The translations under genes and the position numbers were made by a program. Shown here piece by piece: positions 1 through 5,007 of a DNA stretch of 5,007 nt; the first letter of the stretch is position 1, and the number at the start of each line of letters is the position of its first letter. The notes under the pieces are model-generated. The model saw only the letters and a program-made list of their open reading frames with translations. It was not told where the DNA came from and ran no database searches. Source of the stretch: Candidatus Woesearchaeota archaeon (GTDB lineage: Archaea; Nanobdellota; Nanobdellia; Woesearchaeales; DSVV01); assembly GCA_023267795.1 (NCBI GenBank), contig JAHFMP010000081.1, positions 1-5,007 on the forward strand. Direction: 5' to 3'.

Positions 1-50
1 TCTCTTCTGGGACTGAACCAAAATTCTCTCTCGTGTAAATGTTCATACAT
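1..50 (-). CDS. Probable 5' end of a divergent gene, cut by the window edge
   Basis: Two overlapping minus-strand frames begin here and stay open to the edge of the window. One starts at ATG 50-48 and reads MYEHLHEREFWFSPRR. The other starts at ATG 46-44 and reads MNIYTRENFGSVPEE. About 15 codons are too few to choose a frame or name a family. The main support for a real gene is outside it: a BRE/TATA pair on the minus strand has its TATA centre about 27 bases before the first ATG and about 31 before the second. That resembles the spacing at the other genes here and would give a leaderless or nearly leaderless mRNA. If so, this gene is divergent to hef and shares its upstream region. The product is unknown. 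Confidence 0.4.
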   Translation of the reverse strand, partial: MYEHLHEREFWFSPRR

Positions 51-72
51 AATAGGCAGAAACATAGGCCAA

Positions 73-86
73 TTTATAAAATTTAC
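73..86 (-). promoter_or_regulatory. Archaeal BRE/TATA promoter for the divergent minus-strand gene
   Basis: On the minus strand GTAAAT (86-81) matches the archaeal BRE consensus RNWAAW and is followed directly by TTTATAAA (80-73). The TATA centre lies about 27 bases before the ATG at 50-48, where transcription would be expected to start. The TATA octamer is a perfect palindrome, so direction rests on the BRE side. On the plus strand no start codon sits at a matching distance. This is motif reading only, without expression data. Confidence 0.45.
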
Positions 87-120
87 CCGGAATAACTCCT
101 TAATAGTGGTTATAGTGTAG

Positions 121-181
121 TTTAGTAGAGGACAAAAATTATTCAATTTCGAAAAAGAACGTTTTTTATGTCGCTACTAAA
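121..181. repeat. Imperfect inverted repeat upstream of hef
   Basis: The left arm (121-138) and right arm (162-181) are nearly reverse complements. TTTAGTAG (121-128) pairs with CTACTAAA (174-181). After a small asymmetric bulge GACA (131-134) pairs with TGTC (169-172), and then A-rich 135-138 pairs with T-rich 162-167. The central 23 bases contain the palindrome TTTCGAAA (147-154). The right arm ends just before the BRE/TATA of hef. It could be a protein-binding dyad, a terminator or folded 3' end for a transcript coming from the left (the T6 run is in the right arm), or the remnant of a small palindromic element. The pairing is seen directly; the role is not known. Confidence 0.6.
147..154. 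promoter_or_regulatory. TTTCGAAA palindrome, copy 1 (possible operator)
   Basis: This perfect 8-bp palindrome lies in the central loop of the inverted repeat. A second identical copy lies 36 bp downstream, and the flanking bases are also alike (AATTTCGAAA here, ATTTTCGAAA there). Paired short palindromes near a promoter are typical of binding sites for dimeric regulators. In AT-rich DNA an 8-mer can recur by chance, so the regulatory role is tentative. Confidence 0.3.
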
Positions 182-182
182 T

Positions 183-190
183 TTTCGAAA
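183..190. promoter_or_regulatory. TTTCGAAA palindrome, copy 2, overlapping the hef BRE
   Basis: This is the second copy of the palindrome. Its right half supplies the purine-rich BRE bases in front of the hef TATA box, so a protein bound here would compete with TFB/TBP and repress. It could equally be nothing more than the BRE itself with chance symmetry. Confidence 0.3.
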
Positions 191-200
191 CATATTAAAA
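186..200 (+). promoter_or_regulatory. BRE/TATA promoter of hef, leaderless geometry
   Basis: CGAAAC (186-191) followed by ATATTAAAA (192-200) reads as an archaeal BRE plus TATA box. Archaeal transcription normally starts about 25 bases beyond the TATA centre, which falls at about 221-224, on the ATG itself. The bases just before the ATG are pyrimidine-rich (TTTTCTC) and contain no Shine-Dalgarno sequence. Both points suggest a leaderless mRNA. The last base of the AAAC element is exactly 33 bases before the A of the ATG, the same distance as at the antiporter gene. Confidence 0.55.
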
Positions 201-223
201 ACAAACAGATATAACGTTTTCTC

Positions 224-2539
224 ATGGAAAATACTCTCATCCAAAATTTTACTCCTCGACTCTATCAGGAAACTATCTTTGCAACAGCATCACAATACAA
301 CACACTTGTTGTTCTTCCCACAGGTTTAGGAAAAACAGCAATTGCAATGATGCTTGTTGCACATCGCTTGTCACAATACCCAACATCTAAATGCCTGCTT
401 CTCGCTCCGACAAAACCTCTTGTGGATCAGCACGCACAGACATTGCAGCGCCACATTCCTTCATTAAAGGACAAAATTGCTGTTTTTACTGGTACTGTCT
501 CTCCTGAAAAACGTGCTGAACAATGGAAAGATGCACAGATTATAGTATCAACACCACAAGGGCTTGAAAATGATGTTATTGCAAACAGAATTGATTTGGG
601 AATTGTTTCTGCATTGATTATAGATGAGGCGCATCGTGCAACAGGAGAGTATAGTTATGTGTGGCTGACGCAACAGTATAACACTTATTCCAAGTGGCCG
701 AGGATTCTTGCATTGACTGCTTCTCCTGGAAGTGAAATGGACAAAATACAGGAAATTATCACTGCGTTGGGGATTGAGAAAATTGAGGTGCGCACTGAAA
801 CTGATCAAGATGTTGCTATGTATATGCAGGATGTTGCTATTCACTGGAAATATGTAATGCTTCCCGATGAATTCTTTGCTGTTCAAAAATATTTGAAGGA
901 TTGCTTTCAAAGCAAAACAGATGAACTCAAAAAATTAGGGTATGTAAATACAACACAACAACTTTCTGATAACAAAACTGATTTGTTGAAACTTCAGGCT
1001 CATTTGCAGGGAGAAATTGCTCAGGGAAATCGTGATTTTAATGTGCTAAGATCATTGTCTCTTGCTGCTGAGGCAATGAAAGTGCAGCATGCCATTGAAT
1101 TAGTAGAAACACAGGGTCTTGACCCGCTTGCCATTTACATAGATGATATTATGAATCAAGCAAAAAATACAAAAGTAAAGGCAGTGCAAAATTTAGTTGC
1201 AGATGTCAATTTTCGTTCTGCATATATCAAAATAAAAATTCTCTTGGAGAAAGGAGTAGAGCATCCTAAACTGCAACTATTGCGAGAACTTATGCAGGAG
1301 AAATTTGCTGCAGCATTTGAAAAAGGTCATACTGATTACAAATTGATTCTTTTTACCCAGTATCGGGATACTGGCATGAAACTTGTTGCTATTCTCAATG
1401 AACTTTTCTTGCCAAATAATGAACATCTTAAAGCAAAGCTCTTTGTTGGTCAGGCAAAAAAACGTGGCAGTGGCTTAACACAAAAAGAGCAGCTTGCTAT
1501 ATTAGAGGAATTTCGGAATAATGCATTTCAAGTGCTTGTTTCCAGCTCAGTAGGTGAAGAGGGCTTGGATATTCCTGATGTGGATGCTGTTATTTTTTAT
1601 GAACCAATCCCAAGCGCTATCCGTCATATTCAACGAAAAGGAAGAACAGGACGGCATGGTGATGGAGAAGTCATTATTCTCGTCACAAAAGGAACTCGTG
1701 ATGAAGGTTATCGCTGGAGTTCTCATCACAAAGAGCGGAGAATGTACAAAACACTACATGAACTAAAAAAGAAATTAGTATTTGCGATTCCTTCAACAAT
1801 TCAAAAAGAACAGCTGCTTTCGAAATATATCGAAAATACTTCTTCGGCAAGTAGTTCCATTTTTTCTTCTATAAAAAAAGAAGAAAAGAAATATACTATT
1901 ATAGTTGATCATCGGGAAAAAGGAAATTATATTATTAAAGAATTATTGAATCTTGGGATTGTTGTTGATTTGCAGCAGCTTGATGTAGGAGATTATCTCC
2001 TCAGCAGCAGATGTGCAGTGGAATTAAAATCAATTTCTGATTTTATTGATAGCCTTATTGATGGAAGATTACTCCAGCAGGCAAAGAAATTGAAAGAACA
2101 ATACGGTCGGCCGCTTTATATTATTGAGGGAATGGGAGATCTTTATGCAGTTCGCAATGTTCATCCCAATGCGATCAGAGGTATGCTTGCTACGCTTACA
2201 GTTGATTTTGGAATCCCTCTCTTGCAGACAAAATCGTCTAAAGAAACTGCTGCATTGCTCGCACAGATTGCCAAACGAGAACAGGAGGATGATAAAAGGG
2301 AAATATCGTTGCATGCTGATCGCAAACCTGTCTCACTAAAAGAGCAGCAAGAATATGTTGTTAGTGCATTTCCTCTGATTGGCCATTCACTTGTCACGCC
2401 AATCTTGAAGGAGTTTGGCAGTTTGAAGAATTTTATCAACGCTTCTGAAGATGATTTGAAAAAAGTGAAATTACTTGGAGAAAAAAAGGCTAAAGCTATT
2501 AAAGATGTTATTGATTGGCAGTGGAAAGAGTTTGAATAA
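224..2539 (+). CDS. hef: Hef: fused helicase and XPF-family structure-specific nuclease
   Basis: Hef is the archaeal relative of FANCM and XPF. It acts on stalled replication forks and other branched DNA, combining ATP-driven unwinding or branch migration with incision near the junction. The N-terminal superfamily 2 helicase shows Walker A LPTGLGKT (31-38), DEAH (134-137), TAS (165-167), SSVGEEGLDIP (441-451) and QRKGRTGR (470-477). A region at about 205-345 between the two RecA-like lobes fits the Hef insertion domain. A Ser/Lys-rich linker (about 538-556) leads to the ERCC4 nuclease, with D562, R564 and E565, GD (589-590), E600, K602 and D606. Two helix-hairpin-helix motifs (about 715-727 and 748-764) close the protein. 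The length of 771 aa is normal for full-length Hef, and all helicase motifs are intact. One oddity is that the usual nuclease motif ERKxxxD reads ELKSISD (600-606): Arg is replaced by Leu while the acidic residues and Lys are kept. The ATG at 224 fits both the promoter position and the usual Hef N-terminus. The assignment is close to certain. Confidence 0.97.
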   Translation: MENTLIQNFTPRLYQETIFATASQYNTLVVLPTGLGKTAIAMMLVAHRLSQYPTSKCLLLAPTKPLVDQHAQTLQRHIPSLKDKIAVFTGTVSPEKRAEQWKDAQIIVSTPQGLENDVIANRIDLGIVSALIIDEAHRATGEYSYVWLTQQYNTYSKWPRILALTASPGSEMDKIQEIITALGIEKIEVRTETDQDVAMYMQDVAIHWKYVMLPDEFFAVQKYLKDCFQSKTDELKKLGYVNTTQQLSDNKTDLLKLQAHLQGEIAQGNRDFNVLRSLSLAAEAMKVQHAIELVETQGLDPLAIYIDDIMNQAKNTKVKAVQNLVADVNFRSAYIKIKILLEKGVEHPKLQLLRELMQEKFAAAFEKGHTDYKLILFTQYRDTGMKLVAILNELFLPNNEHLKAKLFVGQAKKRGSGLTQKEQLAILEEFRNNAFQVLVSSSVGEEGLDIPDVDAVIFYEPIPSAIRHIQRKGRTGRHGDGEVIILVTKGTRDEGYRWSSHHKERRMYKTLHELKKKLVFAIPSTIQKEQLLSKYIENTSSASSSIFSSIKKEEKKYTIIVDHREKGNYIIKELLNLGIVVDLQQLDVGDYLLSSRCAVELKSISDFIDSLIDGRLLQQAKKLKEQYGRPLYIIEGMGDLYAVRNVHPNAIRGMLATLTVDFGIPLLQTKSSKETAALLAQIAKREQEDDKREISLHADRKPVSLKEQQEYVVSAFPLIGHSLVTPILKEFGSLKNFINASEDDLKKVKLLGEKKAKAIKDVIDWQWKEFE

Positions 2540-2553
2540 TTAGATTTTAAATC

Positions 2554-2568
2554 AGAAACTATATATTT
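2554..2568 (+). promoter_or_regulatory. BRE/TATA promoter of the antiporter gene, leaderless geometry
   Basis: In the 52-base gap after hef, AGAAAC (2554-2559) is followed by TATATATTT (2560-2568). The TATA centre lies about 28 bases before the ATG at 2592, so transcription would begin at or next to the start codon. No Shine-Dalgarno sequence is present; the ATG follows the pyrimidine run TTTTTTCTTC. The AAAC element ends 33 bases before the ATG, as at hef. The antiporter gene is therefore probably transcribed on its own rather than only by read-through from hef. Confidence 0.6.
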
Positions 2569-2581
2569 TGTAGACAACACC

Positions 2582-2587
2582 TTTTTT
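2582..2587 (+). terminator. Oligo-T run, possible 3' end of the hef mRNA
   Basis: Archaeal intrinsic termination relies mainly on oligo-T in the non-template strand. A T6 run lies 43 bases past the hef stop, and another T6 (2645-2650) follows inside the first codons of the next gene. The first run also sits between the TATA box and ATG of the antiporter gene, so it may simply be initiator sequence. No supporting hairpin is seen, and termination activity is a guess. Confidence 0.25.
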
Positions 2588-2591
2588 CTTC

Positions 2592-3698
2592 ATGGATCAG
2601 GAATTCATCGACAAAAAGAAAAAAACATTTTTGAGCGGGTTGTCTTTTTTCTTTCTTTTATTGGTTTTTCTCTCTGTTTTATTTTCTACTTATAACTGGC
2701 AATGGCCTTTCTCAGCTACTATCTTTATCCTCGGTGTTGTATTGCTCATTGAAGGTGCAGATTGGATTGTGCATTCTTCAACGCACCTAGCACGCTCTTT
2801 AGGAATGCCTCCTGTTGTCATTGGCTTACTATTTGTTGCATGCATGACAAGCATACCGGAATTTGCAGTGACACTCTACGCTTCTTTTACAGGAAAACCA
2901 GACATTGCTCTCGGCACGCTTATTGGCAGCAACATTGCAACCATAGGGTTAGTGATTGGTATTGCTGCAATGATTTCTCCTTTGGTCGTTCACTCTTTTA
3001 CAATCCTGCTTGAAACTCCATTCTTGCTTCTTTCTTCTGTCCTGATCTTTGTTCTTTCTTTCAGACTTTTTGATTTTGGAAGCAGCACCTATGTTTTGGG
3101 GAAAATAGATGGTCTTATATTATTACTCTTCTTTTTGATGTTTCTTGTATATACTCGGCACCAAATAGAACGAAAGGAGTCAAAAACTGTTCAAAAAAAA
3201 TTCTTTAAGGAATTTTCCAGCGAATCAGGAAAAAGTGCAGTTCCATTGTTTCGCACTCTCTTTGTTTTTTTTGTTGGTCTTTTTGCTGTTTTTTTAGGTG
3301 CAAAGTTTGTAGTAACTAGTGCTACTTTAATTGCTCGCGGCTTTGGTGTTAGTGAAGCTATTATTGGATTAACACTTATTGCAGTAGGAACAACATTGCC
3401 TGAACTTATGATATCTATTGTCGGAATTCTTAAAAAAGAATATGATCTTGTGATAGGGAATATTTTAGGCAGCAATATTATTACTCTTTTATTTATCAGT
3501 GGTTTTACTGCTGTATTGCATCCTTATGTTGTAGATACTCATATTCTATTTATTGACATGCTTGTGCTGGTTCTGTTTTGTGTTTTGTTTCAGGTTTTTA
3601 TCACTACTGACAAAACAATTACGAGAACAGAGGGAGCTATTCTTTTTATTTGTTACCTGATCTATTTCTTTTATTTGATTTGGTATGCTTTTTACTGA
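2592..3698 (+). CDS. Ca2+/cation antiporter (CaCA family) membrane protein
   Basis: This is a membrane exchanger of the CaCA superfamily (NCX/YrbG-like), which normally moves Ca2+ out of the cell against Na+ or H+. The two diagnostic alpha-repeats are clear. Repeat 1 has ACMTSIPE (83-90) and GSNIAT (112-117). Repeat 2 has AVGTTLPE (264-271) and GSNIIT (293-298). The ion-binding glutamates are E90 and E271. I count about eleven hydrophobic segments, near 12-31, 41-60, 72-98, 105-127, 131-159, 170-187, 219-239, 252-280, 284-306, 316-337 and 346-366. A polar, Lys-rich loop (188-218) separates the halves. Family members usually have ten helices, so the first segment is extra; KKKK (8-11) before it predicts a cytoplasmic N-terminus. 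The Asn/Asp seen in well-studied exchangers four residues after the GSN serine is Thr in both repeats (117 and 298), so the exact ion coupling is uncertain. The start is supported by the promoter 28 bases upstream. Transported ions cannot be read from sequence. Confidence 0.93.
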   Translation: MDQEFIDKKKKTFLSGLSFFFLLLVFLSVLFSTYNWQWPFSATIFILGVVLLIEGADWIVHSSTHLARSLGMPPVVIGLLFVACMTSIPEFAVTLYASFTGKPDIALGTLIGSNIATIGLVIGIAAMISPLVVHSFTILLETPFLLLSSVLIFVLSFRLFDFGSSTYVLGKIDGLILLLFFLMFLVYTRHQIERKESKTVQKKFFKEFSSESGKSAVPLFRTLFVFFVGLFAVFLGAKFVVTSATLIARGFGVSEAIIGLTLIAVGTTLPELMISIVGILKKEYDLVIGNILGSNIITLLFISGFTAVLHPYVVDTHILFIDMLVLVLFCVLFQVFITTDKTITRTEGAILFICYLIYFFYLIWYAFY

Positions 3699-4142
3699 TT
3701 ACATAAAATCTAATTCATCAGAACGAATAGTTGTTTCTTTCTTTTTTTCCGGGTGTGATTTTTTTTGAAATTGTGTATATGGATTTTGCTCTGTTCTCTT
3801 ATTTTCTGTTTTTTGCTCTTCTCTTTCTTCACTCTTCTTCTCTATACTTACGCTCTTTGGTCTCTGAATTTTGTACGGAAGATCTTTATTTTTACTGGCA
3901 TTGTTTATTTCCAATGCTTTATTCATGTTCACTGGGCCGCAACTCAGGCAGGTGTAGAAAACACCATATTTTCCTTCTCGCATATCAAGCCAAGATCCGC
4001 ATGCGCACTTCATGTCTTTGAGCATATTGTCTTTATGCTCGTTGCAGACAGGGATTTTCTGGCTGTTTTGCGAAAATGCATCTCTGCCACAAAATGGACA
4101 CTTGTTTATTCTTGATTGACCGTAGCGCTTGGGAATGTACAT
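3699..4142 (-). CDS. Small protein with two zinc-binding clusters and a charged tail, function unknown
   Basis: I do not recognise a characterised family. The first half is compact and cysteine-rich. Cluster 1 is C15-x2-C18 with C33-x2-H36, and cluster 2 is C46-x-C48 with C65-x2-C68. Together they could bind two Zn2+ ions in zinc-ribbon or knuckle fashion. The basic start (MYIPKRYGQSR) and ribbon-like fold would suit nucleic-acid or protein binding. From about residue 82 the sequence is low-complexity, rich in Lys, Glu, Gln and Ser, and probably disordered. It ends in an acidic-hydrophobic tip, SDELDFM. There is no membrane segment or signal peptide, so the protein should be cytoplasmic. The ordered cysteine spacing and ordinary codon use argue that the frame is real, and the overlapping plus-strand frames read as its antisense. 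It lies 26 bp downstream of the reductase gene and may share its transcript, although it has its own promoter-like sequence. Its stop directly abuts the stop of the convergent antiporter gene. Confidence 0.85.
   Translation of the reverse strand: MYIPKRYGQSRINKCPFCGRDAFSQNSQKIPVCNEHKDNMLKDMKCACGSWLDMREGKYGVFYTCLSCGPVNMNKALEINNASKNKDLPYKIQRPKSVSIEKKSEEREEQKTENKRTEQNPYTQFQKKSHPEKKKETTIRSDELDFM
3742..3766 (+). terminator. Oligo-T runs, possible terminator of the antiporter mRNA inside the convergent gene
   Basis: The T7 run (3742-3748) and T8 run (3759-3766) begin 44 and 61 bases past the antiporter stop. They fit the archaeal oligo-T termination signal. They are also the antisense of Lys codons in the tail of the zinc protein, so their presence may be explained by coding alone. 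No space for a terminator exists between the two genes, which makes an internal site likely. Confidence 0.4.
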
Positions 4143-4162
4143 GAAAGAATTGATCTGCTTTT

Positions 4163-4179
4163 GTTTTATTAAGGTTTGC
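4163..4179 (-). promoter_or_regulatory. BRE/TATA-like sequence before the zinc-protein gene, overlapping the reductase stop
   Basis: On the minus strand GCAAAC (4179-4174) precedes CTTAATAAAA (4173-4164). The AAAC element ends 32 bases before the A of the ATG at 4142, nearly the 33 seen at hef and the antiporter. The ATG follows the pyrimidine-rich ATTCTTTC, with no Shine-Dalgarno sequence. The TATA-like part covers the TAA stop of the reductase, so base constraints overlap and chance is harder to exclude. It suggests that the zinc-protein gene can be transcribed alone. Confidence 0.4.
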
Positions 4180-5002
4180 TAATTGCCTCAATGCTTTCTA
4201 TAAACCTTATCTGTTCATCTGTTAAATTAAAATCTAAATGAAGGTCTTCTTTCATGTGTGCTTCACTTGTTGTTCCAGTTAAAGGCAAGATACCTATTTG
4301 CTGAGAAAACCTAAATAATACTTGGGCTGAGGTTTTATTATGAATATCTGCAATTTTTTTAATGTGGGGAATAATAAACGTGTTTGCTGTGAGGATTGAG
4401 AAGGCTTGATAAATAATATTATTTTGCTTGCAGAAGTCTCTTATTGCTTCATCCCATTTTGTATGTGCGAAACATCTGTTCTGTACAAATGTAGGTTTTA
4501 TTTTAGCTTCTTCAAAGAGAATTTTTAATTGTTCAAGATTAACATTGCTTACTCCTAAGTATTTTATTTTCTCTTCTTTATGGAGTGCTTCCATCGCTTG
4601 CCACACTTCTAAATCTACTTGTGTTAAACCAAAAGAAGTGGAAGGCCCATGCAAGATATAAGAATTAAGGTAATCTGTGTGTAAGTGTTCAAGAGAGCTC
4701 TGAAAAGATTGCTGTAATTGGGTGGAATAATTTGCATGCGGGTTGTAAGGTATTCTATTGTCTTGACCATTGGCATAGGTATATTTTGTTTGAATAAACA
4801 GTTCTTCACGTTGAATGCCGCTTTTAGAAATTGCATCCCCAACTCCTGCTTCATTGTAGTGGCATCGTTGATTAGCAGTATCAATAGCTCTAAAGCCAAG
4901 CTTGAGTGCAGTAGAAACAATGTCTTCTGTAGAATTTTCTTTCCATGCTGTGCCATAAATAAGGTTAGGAATTTTTGCAGTGTTTTGAGGAATCATGAAC
5001 AT
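4169..5002 (-). CDS. Aldo/keto reductase, NAD(P)H-dependent
   Basis: This is a cytoplasmic oxidoreductase of the aldo/keto reductase superfamily, a TIM-barrel enzyme that reduces aldehydes or ketones with NAD(P)H. The catalytic tetrad is complete: D41 in AIDTANQ, Y49 in HYNEAGVG, K73 in QTKYT and H118 in LHGP. Cofactor-site landmarks follow: GVSN (150-153), QN (174-175), Y198 stacking position, and TGTTS (242-246). In classical members Tyr is five residues after Asp; here it is eight after. With QNRCFAHTKWD (174-184) and YQAFSILTAN (198-207), this matches a subfamily I associate with fungi, plants and scattered bacteria, so transfer into the archaeon is plausible. The Lys-Ser and Arg pair that often grips the NADPH phosphate is not evident near 242-251. 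Only five bases lie upstream of ATG 5002; the frame is open to the edge, so a start outside the window is possible, and Met3 is an alternative. The length of 277 aa is normal. The substrate is unknown. Confidence 0.93.
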   Translation of the reverse strand: MFMIPQNTAKIPNLIYGTAWKENSTEDIVSTALKLGFRAIDTANQRCHYNEAGVGDAISKSGIQREELFIQTKYTYANGQDNRIPYNPHANYSTQLQQSFQSSLEHLHTDYLNSYILHGPSTSFGLTQVDLEVWQAMEALHKEEKIKYLGVSNVNLEQLKILFEEAKIKPTFVQNRCFAHTKWDEAIRDFCKQNNIIYQAFSILTANTFIIPHIKKIADIHNKTSAQVLFRFSQQIGILPLTGTTSEAHMKEDLHLDFNLTDEQIRFIESIEAISKP

Positions 5003-5007
5003 GGTAT

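Noticed and set aside
548..910. Minus-strand frame of 120 codons
   Set aside because: It lies across the Hef helicase core, has no recognisable domain and no promoter at the spacing used by the other genes.
2543..2553. GATTTTAAATC, an 11-bp palindrome between hef and the antiporter gene
   Set aside because: The central spacer is a single base, so it cannot form an RNA hairpin. Short AT-rich palindromes are common in this base composition, and I see no second copy nearby.
2161..2580. Minus-strand open frame of 139 codons
   Set aside because: It is antisense to the nuclease and HhH part of Hef, has a Ser/Leu-rich composition without motifs, and lies over a fully convincing gene.
3731..4115. 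Two overlapping plus-strand frames of 96 and 116 codons, Phe/Leu-rich and membrane-like
   Set aside because: They are the antisense of the Lys/Glu-rich zinc protein, which explains the Phe/Leu/Ser bias. The minus-strand frame has ordered Cys pairs and a promoter-like upstream sequence; these have neither.
4624..4956. Minus-strand frame of 110 codons inside the reductase gene
   Set aside because: It is a shifted frame of the reductase. The reductase frame contains the entire catalytic tetrad, so no frameshift or second gene is needed.
1..5007. CRISPR array, tRNA, rRNA, insertion sequence or defence cassette
   Set aside because: No regularly spaced repeats, cloverleaf, conserved rRNA segment, transposase or terminal repeats were seen. 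The helicase-nuclease is a normal Hef and not a defence-type fusion.

Overview
The window looks archaeal, probably from an AT-rich uncultivated lineage such as a DPANN group (for example Woesearchaeota). It carries a complete fused Hef helicase-nuclease, a protein known from Euryarchaeota and related archaea. Its genes appear to be preceded by BRE/TATA promoters placed so close to the ATG that the mRNAs would be leaderless. There are no Shine-Dalgarno sequences in front of the starts that can be examined. The lineage call is an inference; no rRNA or other taxonomic marker is present.

Layout. Positions 1-223 are a regulatory stretch. At its left edge is the likely start of a divergent minus-strand gene with its own TATA box (73-80). 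It also holds an imperfect inverted repeat of about 60 bp (121-181) and two TTTCGAAA palindromes, the second touching the promoter of the next gene. Positions 224-2539 (+) encode Hef, with a superfamily 2 helicase, an XPF/ERCC4-type nuclease and a tandem HhH tail. Positions 2592-3698 (+) encode a Ca2+/cation antiporter-family membrane protein with two alpha-repeats and an extra N-terminal membrane segment. Positions 3699-4142 (-) encode a small protein with two zinc-binding clusters and a long charged tail; I know no function for it. Positions 4169-5002 (-) encode an aldo/keto reductase whose 5' end lies at the window edge.

Transcription. Hef and the antiporter read rightward, each behind its own promoter. 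The reductase and the zinc protein read leftward as a possible two-gene unit with a 26-bp gap, although the zinc protein also has a promoter-like sequence of its own. The antiporter and zinc-protein genes converge with their stop codons directly adjacent, so any terminator must lie inside the opposing gene. Oligo-T runs that could end the antiporter mRNA are the antisense of the Lys-rich tail of the zinc protein. The genes do not form an obvious pathway: one is DNA repair, one ion transport, one redox and one unknown. I see no CRISPR array, tRNA, rRNA, transposase or phage gene. The least explained items are the inverted repeat upstream of hef, the repeated promoter geometry, and the zinc protein.
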